Below, one piece after another: positions 1 through 11,276 of a DNA stretch of 64,000 bases (position 1 is the first letter of the stretch; each line of letters opens with the position of its first letter). Under the pieces are notes generated by a model that saw nothing but the letters and a program-made list of their open reading frames with translations, searched no databases and was not told where the DNA came from. The stretch is from Raphanus sativus (taxonomy: Eukaryota > Streptophyta > Magnoliopsida > Brassicales > Brassicaceae), in assembly GCF_000801105.2 (NCBI RefSeq), contig NC_079515.1:7192001-7256000 (forward strand), written 5' to 3'. A program made the translations under genes and the position numbers.

Positions 1-1179
1 TTTGTTAAAGTAATTTTTGGGGTATTTTGTTTTTTATTATTCAGTTGCAAAAAAATTATTAGTCATTTAAGTAGAAAAGTTAACATTTATTTGTCTTTAT
101 TTTTTCAAAATATTTTATTAGGAATGAAAATTATATTTTAAATATATTTTCAAAATATCTACCTCCAAAAGAAAATATTTTGAAATTATTAATTTTTTAT
201 TTACGACAAGTACTTCATATTTGTATTTTCTTTTCCAAACACGTTTTCAAGAGTTCCACGGAATTATGATTTTTTTAAAATTAAATTCTTTTAAAAGACT
301 ATTATGTAAAGAAAAATGTGATTCTATTTTTATATAAAAAATTAATTTCCAAAAGTGCATTTTAGCTATAATTGACAAAGTTTTAAAGTTAAAGACCATT
401 ATAATTATGATTTTAATAATAAAAAATAATATTTTATAAGAAAACAGAATTTCTGCTTTTAGAAATGAAAATAACAATAGATAGAAAATGTTCTTATCTT
501 ATACATTATACATTAATGTTTTGTTTGTCAACAAAGTTTTTCTGTTTGAATGTTTGTTTAGTTATTATCCTTAATATCGATACTATATTTAATGAATTTG
601 TATATATAATTAAAACGAATTTATATTAATCATATTTTTTTTTAATAAAATAAGATAACTTATATACTGTATTTTTATCTTAAAATAATTATTTCTATTA
701 TAAAGGTTAAAAATAAGATATAAAATAGTTTAAAAATAAGATAATTCTTATGTGTTGTGTTGTTATCTAAAATAATTCTTTCGCTCTCACGTTTAAATTT
801 AGAGCGTTTAAAATCTTTATTATTCTTAATAAATAATTAGATTATATTTGTTAATATATAATTATCCATAAATTAAAAAATCATTAGTTTGGTATTCCTC
901 ATTATCTACAAGATTTTATATTATATTATCTAAAATATTTAACATCATATATTTTAAAAATAAATATAATTTATGTATATATAGATATTTTAAGTTTATT
1001 TTACGTAACAAAGGATATTTTATTAGAATAAAATATATTGAATATCAAATTAATATTTTGTTAGTTATTAAATATTTTAAAAACATGAGAAAAATTATTT
1101 TAAGGTTTTCGAATTTATAGTATATTTGTTTATATTTTTCTAAAAACTATTAAGCCGCAGGTGCGGGCAAAATACCTAG
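1..1179 (+). repeat. AT-rich intergenic DNA ending in a Helitron-like 3' terminus
   Basis: I see no gene in this very AT-rich stretch. Near its right end is a GC-rich short hairpin (CCGCAGGTGCGG, about 1154-1165), followed by a short spacer and CTAG at 1176-1179, then T. A hairpin just before CTRR and a 3'-flanking T is the known 3' terminus of Helitrons. No 5' TC terminus could be fixed, so the element's extent is unknown. Confidence 0.45.
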
Positions 1180-2399
1180 TTAATATTGGTCATAAGAAAT
1201 CATATGAAACACCATAATATTGATGCTGATTAACAAAGCTTTGGGCATACATCCCAAGATCGCTGAACGTCCATGCAGACTCATGCTAAAGGGGAAAATT
1301 ACGTGTATTGGGGTCTTCACTCGTCAACTGTTTTACACCAAGTTGGCTAGCTCCTCACACTGGCCATTAATGGTCAAGAGGTTACTAACTAGTTCTTTAA
1401 ATTTTATTTTCAATGCCGAAAAAAGCTTTGGGTTTAACATCACTTAATTTGTGTTTAAAAGAAAAGAAATAGAAAATTACCAAAACGGAACAAAAATTCA
1501 GTATGATTGTCCTCTATAACCGTATTCTACAGCTCCCAGAATATGAAATTTAGACATTTCTCTGACGACTACATGAAGTAGAACCTATTTATGAGATTTT
1601 TGTCTTCGTTTTACGCAATGTAGAAAGTGTTCCAAGTATAAGAAAACTTGATTTTTGCCAAAATTTAGAAAATTTCAATTAGAAAAATATTTTAAAAATA
1701 TTTTAAATTTTCAAACTTCCTAAAACGTGTATATATGCTCATAAAAATATTTGTAATCTTTGTACTTGCCTAAAACATTACAAACATATATTTTTGTTTT
1801 TTTGATATATTTACAAACATATACTGACTAAAAATTATATATGTATAATTATTTTTATTAATATATTTATTTATAAAATTATTTGAAATTCAATTGTGTA
1901 TATCAAAGATATATATATAAATATTATTGTCCATGCTATACATGAGAATTTTTTTAATTAGCATTATATATTAAAAATAATAATTGAATTTAAATATATA
2001 AGTACCTTGAAAATATTAGTATATAACTGTTACTTACTATAACTGTTTTAAAGTATACAATATTTATCAAAAATGATTAAAAATTTAAATATTTAATAAA
2101 TTTTAAGATATTTATATAATTTATAAAACAGTTAACATACACTAAATTTGTGGAATATCGACTAAAAACTTTTAGTCGATATTTGGAAATATCTGTTTCT
2201 TAATTTAGATGTATAATTTATAAAAAAAATATTTAACTTTTTGTGTGCTTTTTATGTTAATTAAAATTTTATTAATATATTTATTAAATTTTATTAATGT
2301 ATTTATTTATATAAATATTTTTAATTAACTTTTAATTCAATTTTTGATATTTAAATTAATCAAGGGTTAGTACTGAGATTATAAAAAAAATTATACTAA
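1180..2399. other. Intergenic, no gene recognised
   Basis: This is AT-rich sequence with short frames only. The reading frame at 1220-1447 (+, 75 codons) has no recognisable domain and is probably chance. A perfect short palindrome inside is listed separately. Confidence 0.5.
2154..2183. repeat. Perfect 14-bp inverted repeat with 2-nt spacer
   Basis: AATATCGACTAAAA is followed by AC and then its exact reverse complement. It could form a cruciform or be the core of a small decayed transposon. No flanking terminal repeats were recognised. Confidence 0.6.
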
Positions 2400-3264
2400 G
2401 AGCATCTCCAATGTATTACTCCAAAATGATGCAACTCCAAAATGGAGTGATGTTTTACTCCAATGTATTACTCCATTTTTTACTCCAATGTATTACTCCA
2501 TTTTTTACTCCAAAAATAATTAATAATTGTTAATAATATCCTATACTTATAAAAATTTACCAATTCACCCGACTATTTTATATTTGCAAAAGTGCATTAA
2601 AATATAATTTATTTAAATTAAACATTTATTATTAAAAGGTTCACGAAATTATAAAAATATAATAAAACATAATATATAAGTTGGTTCAATAATAAGCATT
2701 AAAATATTTTTTCCACAAATGATCAACTAATGCATTTTGTAATGAAAAATGAGCATCTTTATATTTGGTATTCCTAAATCGAGCAAGAAATTTTTGAAAT
2801 CGTACATTTTCATCTTGTGCAATTTCTATCTCTCGAGGTGGAGCTTTTTTGCAACTTTAATTGGTGCATCGAGTTCACGTTCGTCCTCAATTATCATGTT
2901 GTGTAAAATTATACATGTAGTCATGATGTCATGTAATACAATCTTTTTTTTCAAAAACGAATATATCCTTTCACAATAGCGAAGCGCATATGTCAAATAT
3001 TAAATAATGAAATCTTGTTTTTCATATTATTATATCATTTTAAAATTATTATTTAATTAAGAAATAAGAACATTAAAAATTTAAAAGACTATTTCATAAA
3101 TAAAAAAGTTCAACTCCAAAATGGAGTAATGTGTAAGATTACTCTATAAATGGAGTAACCCTAGCCATTACTTCATTTTGGAGTTGAAAATGGAGTGAAG
3201 TTAGAGATGCTTTTACTCCAAAATGATGTTTGAAGTAGAAAATGAAATAGGGTTGGAGATGCCC
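2400..3264 (-). mobile_element. PIF/Harbinger (Tourist-like) DNA transposon, internally deleted
   Basis: The ends are imperfect terminal inverted repeats: GAGCATCTCCAATG on the left, and GGGCATCTCCAACC as the reverse complement of the right end. Both sides carry the trinucleotide TAA (2397-2399 and 3265-3267), the TWA target duplication expected of PIF/Harbinger elements. Near each end the motif 'ACTCCAAAATGGAGT' and variants recur in both orientations. Only a C-terminal scrap of transposase survives inside (2826-2930, minus), so the element is non-autonomous. At 865 bp it is larger than a typical MITE and looks like an internal-deletion derivative. Confidence 0.75.
2826..2930 (-). pseudogene. 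Remnant of a PIF/Harbinger transposase C-terminus
   Basis: The minus strand reads DIMTTCIILHNMIIEDEREL and then runs to a stop at 2826. The motif MTTCIILHNMI-EDER is characteristic of the C-terminal part of plant Harbinger-type transposases (the Plant_transposase/HARBI1-like family). I could not connect upstream frames to it, and the catalytic DDE region is absent from this copy. It lies inside the element at 2400-3264, which explains its presence. Confidence 0.65.
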
Positions 3265-3267
3265 TAA

Positions 3268-4151
3268 ATATATTATATCAAAATGACAATTATGTTGAAT
3301 TTTTGTTTCGCTTGGTCAATTTTCCCTCAAAAAAAAACAGCACTTAACTTTTGTTAAGACATAAAATGCAAATGTGTGCAAAATAAAGATTGGTTGGGCA
3401 TGTAAACATTTTTAGTTTTTGCTTCCACATATTTAATGTAGTACTGCAAAAAAAGATATGCACCACCATATAGCAACATTAACTCTGGCCATAAATGATA
3501 CATGGAAAAAGTATCCTTCCATTTAAATTGAAAGTAGGATAAAGAAAGAAAAGTGGTTAACGGCAAATCTGCCTCCAGTTAATTAGTGACAGTTGGTAAT
3601 GGATAAACGAATAGGATAGTCCCAATATTTGAATAGTAACGTCCATTTATTTCCATAAATAAAATAATAAATCTAAAAATGAGAAAAATGATATAAGTCC
3701 AATTATCTTTTGATGGATTGTTTTTGGATTTAGTGCAATGGGCGTATAGTTTGGGTTATAACATTTTCAACATTTTATTTCATTTTAGAAGTTAAATAAT
3801 TTTACAATTGAGTAATATTTTATTCTAACTATTTATTAACAATTTTTTAGAAAAAAATCAGACGACGTGGCTTTTCTTTTCGTATTATTTAAGTCCACAC
3901 ACTATTCGTTTTTTAATTCGTGGAATCAATTATAATAAATACACTCGCTTGACCCAACAAAAGACCCCGACTCAGTCAGTCATCATCTCCTTCCTTTCTT
4001 TTTTTCTTAATTTCCCAAAACTCTTCAAAAAGTCTCTGCTTTCATTTTCCTCCTACCCGTAACTCTCAACCCCAAATGCCCTAGCTTTCTTGCTGGGTCT
4101 CTTCATTTTCTTCTTGAAACCTTTCTCAAAAGCAAAGATTTTACACTGGAA
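3268..4151 (+). promoter_or_regulatory. CNGC20 upstream region
   Basis: This is the 5' flank of the channel gene. It is AT-rich DNA that becomes pyrimidine-rich (CT tracts, about 3985-4060) just upstream of the start codon, as expected of a plant 5' UTR. I see no other gene here. A spurious minus-strand frame at 3354-3566 has no domain. Confidence 0.4.
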
Positions 4152-7100
4152 ATGGAGAAAGATGATGTTCCCATGCTTCCAGTTTCAGACTCATCATCAG
4201 CATCCCGTAGTACTACTAGGCCTTTCACTTCCAGGTCACGTAGCGTTTCCCACGCAAACACTTCTTCAACCATCGACGGTTTCGATAGCTCGACTGTTGT
4301 TTTGGGCTACACAGGTCCTCTTCGAACACAGAGGAGGCCTCCTCCTCCTTTAGTTCAGATGAGTGGCCCTCTTTCATCTACTCGCAGTCCTGACCCACTC
4401 TTTCTTCCTCCTCCTACTGGTGATGTCCCCTCCTCTCAAACTGAGAGGTACCCTTCTTTCCCTCCTCTCGAACACAAAAACTCAGAGGAAGAGTTTGTGT
4501 TGAAACACGCACATCTCCTGAGATCTGGACAGTTGGGGATGTGTAATGATCCGTACTGTACCACTTGCCCTTCTTACTATAACCGGAAAGCTGCCCAAAT
4601 CCCTACTTCTAGAGTTTCTGCTATTTTTGATTCCACTGTGCGTTTCTCTTACTTCACAATTTAGTTTTAAGACTCTTTTAAGTAAGATGTTGCTAAAAAC
4701 AATTTTTTTGTTTTATTTTTTTTATAGTTCCATAATCATCTGTACGATGATGCCAAAGGTTGGGCTAGGCGGTTTGCAACATCTGTTAATAGATACTTAC
4801 CAGGAATCATGAATCCTCACTCCAAGTTCGTTCAGAGTTGGACTAAGTTCTTTGCCCTTTCATGCTTGTTGGCTATTTTTATAGATCCTCTCTTCTTCTT
4901 CCTCATATTAGTCAAACAGGTATTGTTTTTTTTTCTCTCTATATATTTTTGCTTCTCATGTTTTTGTATTCTTGCAGTTTACAAACAATCTTTTGGTAGT
5001 ACTGCAGAAAGACAAATGCATTGTGATCGACTGGCCGATGGCTACAGCCTTTGTAGCTGTTAGAAGTGTAACAGATGTTTTATTCTCTGTAAACATTCTT
5101 CTTCAGGTCTGTGTTTTTCTTTTGCCTCCATTTTGTTATAAGAGTAAGAGAATCTGTTGGCTTTTTTTAATACTTCTTTCTTGCAGTTCCGATTAGCCTA
5201 TGTAGCTCCTGAGTCTACGGTTGTTGGTGCTGGCCAGTTGGTTGACCATCCAAGAAAAATTGCTAGACATTATTTCCGAGGAAAGTTTTTACTTGACTTG
5301 TTCATAGTCATGCCAATTCCACAGGTACACACTGTGTAACTTTAGAGCTACAACTGTTTTTTTTATGTTTATTTTACCTTTGACTTACCATTTTGCCGTT
5401 TTGTCTTTTGGTGACAGATATTGATATTATGGATCATACCAGCACACTTGGGCATATCTGGGGCAAACTATGCAAAGAACCTTTTACGCGCTGCGGTTCT
5501 CTTCCAATACATTCCAAAGTTATATAGGCTGCTGCCACTACTTGCTGGACAAACACCGACTGGCTTCATCTTTGAGTCGGCTTGGGCTAATTTTGTTATT
5601 AACCTTCTCACTTTCATGCTTGCTGGTCATGTCGTTGGCTCTTGTTGGTATCTTTTTGGTCTGCAGGTACCGCAAGTGTTCTCAAAAACTTGTATCAGTT
5701 TCTTGTTGATTCTTCTCATTGCATGCCTCCTTTTTTTTGTCTCTTTCAGAGAGTTAATCAATGCCTTCGAGATGCTTGCGGTAATTCTGATCATGAATGT
5801 AGAGCTCTTATAGATTGTCGTCCTGGAAATAGCGGTGGATCGTTAGCTGCGTGGAGAAGTAACGCGAGTGCCGTTGCTTGTTTTCAAGAAGATGGTTTTC
5901 CTTATGGAATCTATTTGAAGGCAGTCAATCTCACCGGTCATTCTAGCCTCTTCACAAGATATAGTTACTCTCTTTTCTGGGGGTTCCAGGTATTCAAAGT
6001 TCTTCTTTTCAGATGTATTGAACAACTATTCAACTAGCTTACATTTGGTTTAGCATATCTGGAACACTCTTAATGGAATGTACATTTGTTTTAAAACTCT
6101 CAAAAAGCAAATCAGCACGCTTGCTGGAAACCAAGTCCCAAGTTACTTTCTTGGGGAAGTCTTCTTCACCATGGGCATTATTGGTCTGGGGCTTTTGCTT
6201 TTCGCTCTTCTTATTGGCAATATGCAGAACTTCCTTCAATCTCTCGGTCGAAGGTAAATAACTCCCATCATTACACAAAACAAGATCTCTCAAGACATGG
6301 TTGGGGTTGTCTCTGAATCACAAAGTACTTACGTTGATTGTGTTTTTGTCCATCTTAGGAATTTGGAAATGACTCTGAGACGGCGTGATGTAGAGCAATG
6401 GATGAGCCATAGACGGTTGCCAGAAGATATAAGAAAGTATGTGCACTTTAAACTTTGCTTTTTATCAAGTTGAGTTCTGAAGAGTTACATCGTCTCATGT
6501 TCTGCAGTGTCACTAACTGAATGGTTGTTGTTTCTACTTTTTCAGGAGGGTGCGAGAGGCTGAACGGTTCAACTGGGCTGCTACTAGAGGAGTTAACGAA
6601 GAATTGCTATTTAAGAACATGCCTGATGATCTTCAAAGAGATATAAGACGACATCTCTTTATATTTCTTAAGAAGGTAAACTTCAGAGTTCATTTCTCTC
6701 TCTGAAACTTTAGTGGACTGAAAAATATTGTTAATGGGTTTTTGCAGGTGAGGATTTTTTCGTTGATGGATAAAGCAGTCTTAGATGCTATACGTGAGAG
6801 GCTGAAACAAAGGACTTACATAAGGAGTAGCATGGTCTTGCACCGAGGAGGTTTAGTTGAGAAAATGGTATTCATTGTGAGAGGTGAGATGGAGAGCATT
6901 GGAGAAGACGGTTCTGTTCTGCCATTGTCAGAAGGAGACGTTTGTGGTGAAGAACTTCTCACTTGGTGCCTCGAACGCTCTTCTGTAAACCCTGGTACAT
7001 CCTTTGTTGACTCTTATGTGCTCATAATACTGTGACTGCATCTTGGAACTGAATATGTGAATGAAACTTGCAGATGGGACAAGGATAAAGATGCTGACAA

Positions 7101-7351
7101 AAGGTTGCGTTAGCTACAGAAATGTTAGGTGTGTGACAAACGCAGAGGCGTTCTCGCTGAGTGTAGCAGATCTTGAAGATGTAACGAGCTTGTTCTCAAG
7201 AGTCCTAAGGAGCAATCGAGTGCAAGGAGCCATAAGGTATGAGTCTCCTTATTGGAGGCTAAGAGCAGCTAGGCAGATTCAAGTGGCTTGGAGATATCGT
7301 AGGAGACGGCTTCAGAGATTGTACACTGATCAGTCCAGTTACAGTCTTTAG
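4152..7351 (+). CDS. CNGC20: Cyclic nucleotide-gated ion channel, CNGC20 type
   Basis: Plasma-membrane cation (Ca2+-permeable) channel of plant CNGC group IV. Eleven exons join in frame: 4152-4637, 4728-4919, 5008-5106, 5187-5324, 5418-5666, 5750-5989, 6108-6253, 6359-6436, 6546-6675, 6748-6994, 7074-7351. They give 760 residues, close to the roughly 764 of Arabidopsis CNGC20. The long N-terminal cytosolic part has the CNDPYCTTCPSYY cysteine motif (about 140-155). S1 to S6 lie between about 200 and 511, with the pore motif QISTLAGNQ near 469. The cyclic-nucleotide-binding fold follows (about 590-690), and the C-terminus has an IQ-type calmodulin site (RQIQVAWRYRRRR). The acceptor before exon 7 (CTCAAAAAG) has a poor pyrimidine tract, but the protein continues without a gap. 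The family acts in immunity and cell-death signalling. The product looks intact. Confidence 0.95.
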
Positions 7352-7776
7352 ATTGTAATCTTCATGCTAGATGATGGTGGTTATCATATAGGTGGTGTTA
7401 TGTATTACATGATATGATGATATAAGCTTTACTTAAATTCATCTTTTCACTATAAAAATATGACATCAATGCAGTTGCTTTAATCAGATCACTTTCTCCC
7501 AATTATCCGTAGCTACCTTTTAAATTTCAAAATAAAAATTTTATATCCTTTGATCAAAGAAAAAAAATTATATTCAAGATCAAATAAAAACAAGGTTTAA
7601 TTTGCTGTATATTCATATACACACCACAAATTAAAGTAAAGCTATAAATAATGATGAAGAAAGTAACAAGTTCAGAATTGAGAAGATGCTTGTAACGGTA
7701 AGGTATTTACAAATAAAACTTCTATGTTGTTTTATTAAACTATATAATTTCAATAGTATTTCCACACACACACAAT

Positions 7777-7813
<37 letters not shown>

Positions 7814-8072
7814 TATAATACTAAATTGGTTTTCCATCAGACAGTTTAATAGAATTTGCTTTCACAGTATATAAAGCTACATGTATTCTTTTGCATCTCA
7901 ATACATAAAATAAGAACTCTATGTGATTGTATTTTATATAGAACTTTCATTTGTATTTTAATACTACATATTAAGTTTTCATAAAAATATATAGAAATGT
8001 AAGTTCGTCTTAAAATTTCACAGAAAACTTTATTTTACAAGTAAAATCATAAACTTGGATAGTTAATTTTAA
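7352..8072. other. CNGC20 3' flank with an (AT)n microsatellite
   Basis: This is 3' UTR and AT-rich spacer. It contains a (TA)n run at about 7782-7811 and no coding signal. Short frames on both strands across the microsatellite are artefacts. It ends in the left target-site duplication of the Mutator-like element (8064-8072). Confidence 0.6.
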
Positions 8073-8113
8073 GGGAGAATTGCCAAGTGTGACTCAAAAC
8101 TTGGAATCAAACC
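8073..8113 (+). repeat. MULE left terminal inverted repeat
   Basis: This matches the reverse complement of the right end (about 15020-15063) at most positions and is identical over GTGACTCAAAACTTG. Both ends begin with GGG next to the 9-bp target duplication. Confidence 0.75.
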
Positions 8114-8892
8114 CAAAAGAATACCCCAACTTGGGTCAAAGGCAAAAGTAACCTAAAAGGCTATTGAAATTACAACTATTTCCTTGTAAACAAACAAAAA
8201 AAACGGATTTTTTTTTACGTTTCTACCCCTCGCAAGTCGTCTGTTTAGACGACTTGAAAATAAGTCGTCCAGACGACTTAACTTAAAGTCGTCCAGACGA
8301 CTTAACTTAAAGTCGTCTGGACAGTTATTCTTAAACATAATTTAAAAATTTTGTAAAAAATATTTTGATAAGTGAAAAATTGGAATTATGTATCAAAGGC
8401 GATATCAAAGGCGATTCTCTCTCACCGGCGATATCAAAGGCGAAATTCAGAAACCCTAACAGTTCTCTCTCACCGGCGATATCAAAGGCGATTCGAATTC
8501 CCACTATATCCGAACAAACCATCGTTCTCAACGTCGGCTATCTATCTCACTTCATTCTCACCGTTGTCGCCGCAACTTCTTCTAACCCTAGCGCCGCCGA
8601 TTCCTCTAAACCCTAGCGCCCCCGCTTCCACTATTTCCGAACAAACCGTCGCCCTCGCCACCGTGCTCACCAACGTTCTCACCGCCGCTTCCTCTAAACA
8701 CTAGCTAGCACCGCCGCTTCTTCTAAACCCTAGCGCCGCCGCTTCTTCTCTGTAAACCGTAGCGCCGTTTCTCTGTAAACCCTAACGCCGGTAAGTCATC
8801 AATCTCGAGGAAAAGATGAACATAAAACGTTGTCTCTATCAATTTACTCATTCTCACCGTTTCACGTTTATTTTTTCAGATCTATAACCACA

Positions 8893-10526
8893 ATGACGAG
8901 TACTCCAACTCCTTCTGCGACTAATCAGGTCCGCTTGAAATTTTTCTACTGGAAGACTTATAAGTAAGTCGTCTGGAAAGTCTTCCAACTGGACGACTTA
9001 GTAGACGACTTAAATATAAGTCGTCCATTTGGAAGACTTTTCAGACGACTTAAATATAAGTCGTCAACTAAGTCGTCCAGTTGGACGACTTTCCAGACGA
9101 CTTATATTAAAGTCGTCTACTAAGTCGTCTGGAGTAACAATTAAGGCGTGATTGATTTAGCTTGTGTTCTGACTTCTATTGTTGTCTTTGATTATTTTGC
9201 AGACAAAAAGGATGGATATTCCAGAACTCCTCCGTAGGTTATACACATTAGGGGAAGAGCCAGAACCCTAGCATAGCATTTCGTATCATTCGGATAACAA
9301 CAGGTTGCATGCTGCTCTTAAGGGAGCTCTCACTGAGAAAGAATTTGAAGAGCTCAAGGAGTCGAGATTGGGAGTTTTCATCAAGTTCAAGGAGCAGGGA
9401 TTTGGTTGGGCTTCAAGGCTGGTTCACCACATGCTCTGTTTAAAGCTGGACATTAAGAAGAAGTACGAGATGTGGTGTCTCGTTGGTCCAGAACCTTTGA
9501 GGTTTTCACTGTTAGAGTTTGAAATGATCACTGGTCTAAACTGCGAGTACATCGAGGACTTTGACACACCAAAATGTGATGTTACCCAGAGATGGTTTCT
9601 TTCTGGGGGATGATGGGAGTTCATCTGGAAGCTGGGCCAACTACTGATCAGATAATAGATGCACTGAAGAGATGCGGAGATTGGTCCACGGAAGATCGCA
9701 AGCGGCTCGCGTACCTTTCCATCTTCACTGGATTCATTGAAGGGAGAAAGTTTTCAACCGCTACACGAGCTACTCTGGCAAGGCTAGTGATGGATTTAGA
9801 ACGGTTTGAGAATTATCCATGGGGGAGAGTCTCATTTAAGGTGCTGATGGACTCTTTGTGGAACAAAGAGATTACTGGCTGTTACACCGTGGATGGGTTT
9901 ATACAAGTTCTTCAGGTCTGGGCGTACACAGCTCTGCCGGGAATGGGTGCTAGTATTGGTAGTCCCAGATTAAACAGTTCGCTTCCACCGCTTCCACCGA
10001 TTCTGGCTTACGATGGCAGCAGAGGCCGCAGATTCATGAAAGCTGCTATCTTGAGTCAGGTACCTTTCCATCTTCACTTAATTAAGTCGTCTGGAAGGTC
10101 TTCCAGCTGGACGACTTAGTAGACGACTTATTATAAGTCGTCTGGAAGGTCTGGGACAGCATACCTTCATGTACCATACCAGAAGCATGGGATGAGATAA
10201 TGGAGCCTTTTCTCGAGATGGTCCCTTATCTGCTTGTTGTCAACGCAAACACCGACGAAGGAAGGGCCAAATACGGGTTGGAGCGATACACATATGAGAG
10301 ACGGCTGAAAGATGTACCCACGGCCAACAATGGTGATTGTGGTCTGTACGCTCTAAAGTACATTGAATGTCATGCTCTTGGGGTCCCCTTTAGCCCTAAA
10401 GACTTTGCTAGGTCCAATGTGAAGAGTATGAGGGATAATATGGCGGTGGTTATATGGACGGAGTTTGTTGATCAACATTTGAAAGAGAATGAGGATGGTG
10501 ATAAGTTCGTGGGCATGTATGATTAG
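8893..10526 (+). pseudogene. DUF1985 / Ulp1-like cysteine protease gene, broken
   Basis: The transposon-borne gene would start ATG at 8893 (exon 8893-8928, acceptor before 9203). The DUF1985 region is clear, with motifs such as GVFIKFKEQGFGWASRLVHH, GLNCEYIEDF, FTGFIEGRKFSTATRA and DLERFENYPWG. The C-terminal Ulp1 part keeps the WDS aspartate region and the nucleophile motif NNGDCGLYALKYIE. Three lesions are visible. A TAG lies in frame at 9269-9271. One base is missing after about 9589, shifting the frame before MVSFWGMMGV. A large internal deletion between about 10058 and 10155 is filled with the GTCGTC repeat; it removes the segment that should carry the catalytic His-Trp motif. In the family this is a C48 SUMO/NEDD8-type protease domain. 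This copy cannot encode an active enzyme. Confidence 0.8.
8950..9140. repeat. GTCGTC/GACGAC palindromic repeat block, intron of the DUF1985 gene
   Basis: This contains about a dozen copies of AAGTCGTC or GACGACTT, many paired head to head around short spacers. The same motif recurs at 8227-8325, 10084-10152, 10745-11240 and 13700-14545, always within the MULE boundaries. Confidence 0.8.
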
Positions 10527-10744
10527 ATTTGTGTATGGCTTTGAACTTGTCTTTGTATAGATTTATGTATGGCTTTGAGCTTGTCTTTGTATAGAGAATG
10601 AGGATGGTGATAACTTGTGTATGATTTTCTAACTTGTGTATGATTTGTGTATTTGTATTTGAACTTGTCGTTGTATAGATTTTCTAACTTGTGTATGATT
10701 TATTTGAACTTGTCGTTGTATAGATTTTCTAACTTGTGTAAATA
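10527..10744 (+). repeat. Short degenerate tandem repeat after the DUF1985/Ulp1 gene
   Basis: Units built from 'TTGTATAGATTTTCTAACTTGTGTATGATTT' and 'ATGGCTTTGAACTTGTC' variants recur several times directly after the stop codon at 10526. They probably expanded within the former 3' UTR. No function is evident. Confidence 0.6.
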
Positions 10745-11240
10745 TATAAGTCGTCTGGATCCAGCTGGACGACTTACAAATAAGTCGTCTGGAAGGTTTT
10801 CCAGCTGGACGACTTACAAATAAGTCTTCTGGATCCAGCTGGACGACTTACAAATAAGTCGTCTGGAAGGTTTTCCAGCTGGACGACTTACAAATAAGTC
10901 GTCTGGTAGGTTTGGACGACTTACAAATAAGGTAGTCTAAAAATAGTAGAAGGTAGTCTAAAAATAAAATACACTGGACGACTTAGTAAAAGGTCGTCTA
11001 AAAAAAATATACTTGAAGGGATAGTAGAAGGTAGTCTAAAATAAAATACACTGGACGACTTAGTAAAAGGTCGTCTAAAAAAAATACACTTGAAGGGATA
11101 GTAGAAGGTCTTCTGGACGACTTAAGATTTAGTCGTCTTGAAGGTTATCTGGTAGACGAAACACTGGACGACTTAAGAATTAGTCGTCTGGACGGGTAAG
11201 ACGACTTAAATTTAGGTCGTCTGGACAACTAGTCAACTGG
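10745..11240. repeat. GTCGTC/GACGAC palindromic repeat block between the two MULE genes
   Basis: Near-regular units of the form AAGTCGTCTGGAAGGTTTTCCAGCTGGACGACTT (here as separate segments TAAGTCGTCTGG, CCAGCTGGACGACTTA) repeat head to tail. Each is itself a short palindrome. It sits between the convergent 3' ends of the protease relic and the transposase. Confidence 0.8.
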
Positions 11241-11276
11241 TTGTGTACATTGTGGTTTCGTATGGCCAGTTTCCTT

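Noticed and set aside
10745..11240. Regular short repeats resembling a CRISPR array
   Set aside because: The units are degenerate palindromes without unique spacers, in a plant transposon between two transposon genes. This is a subterminal/internal transposon repeat.
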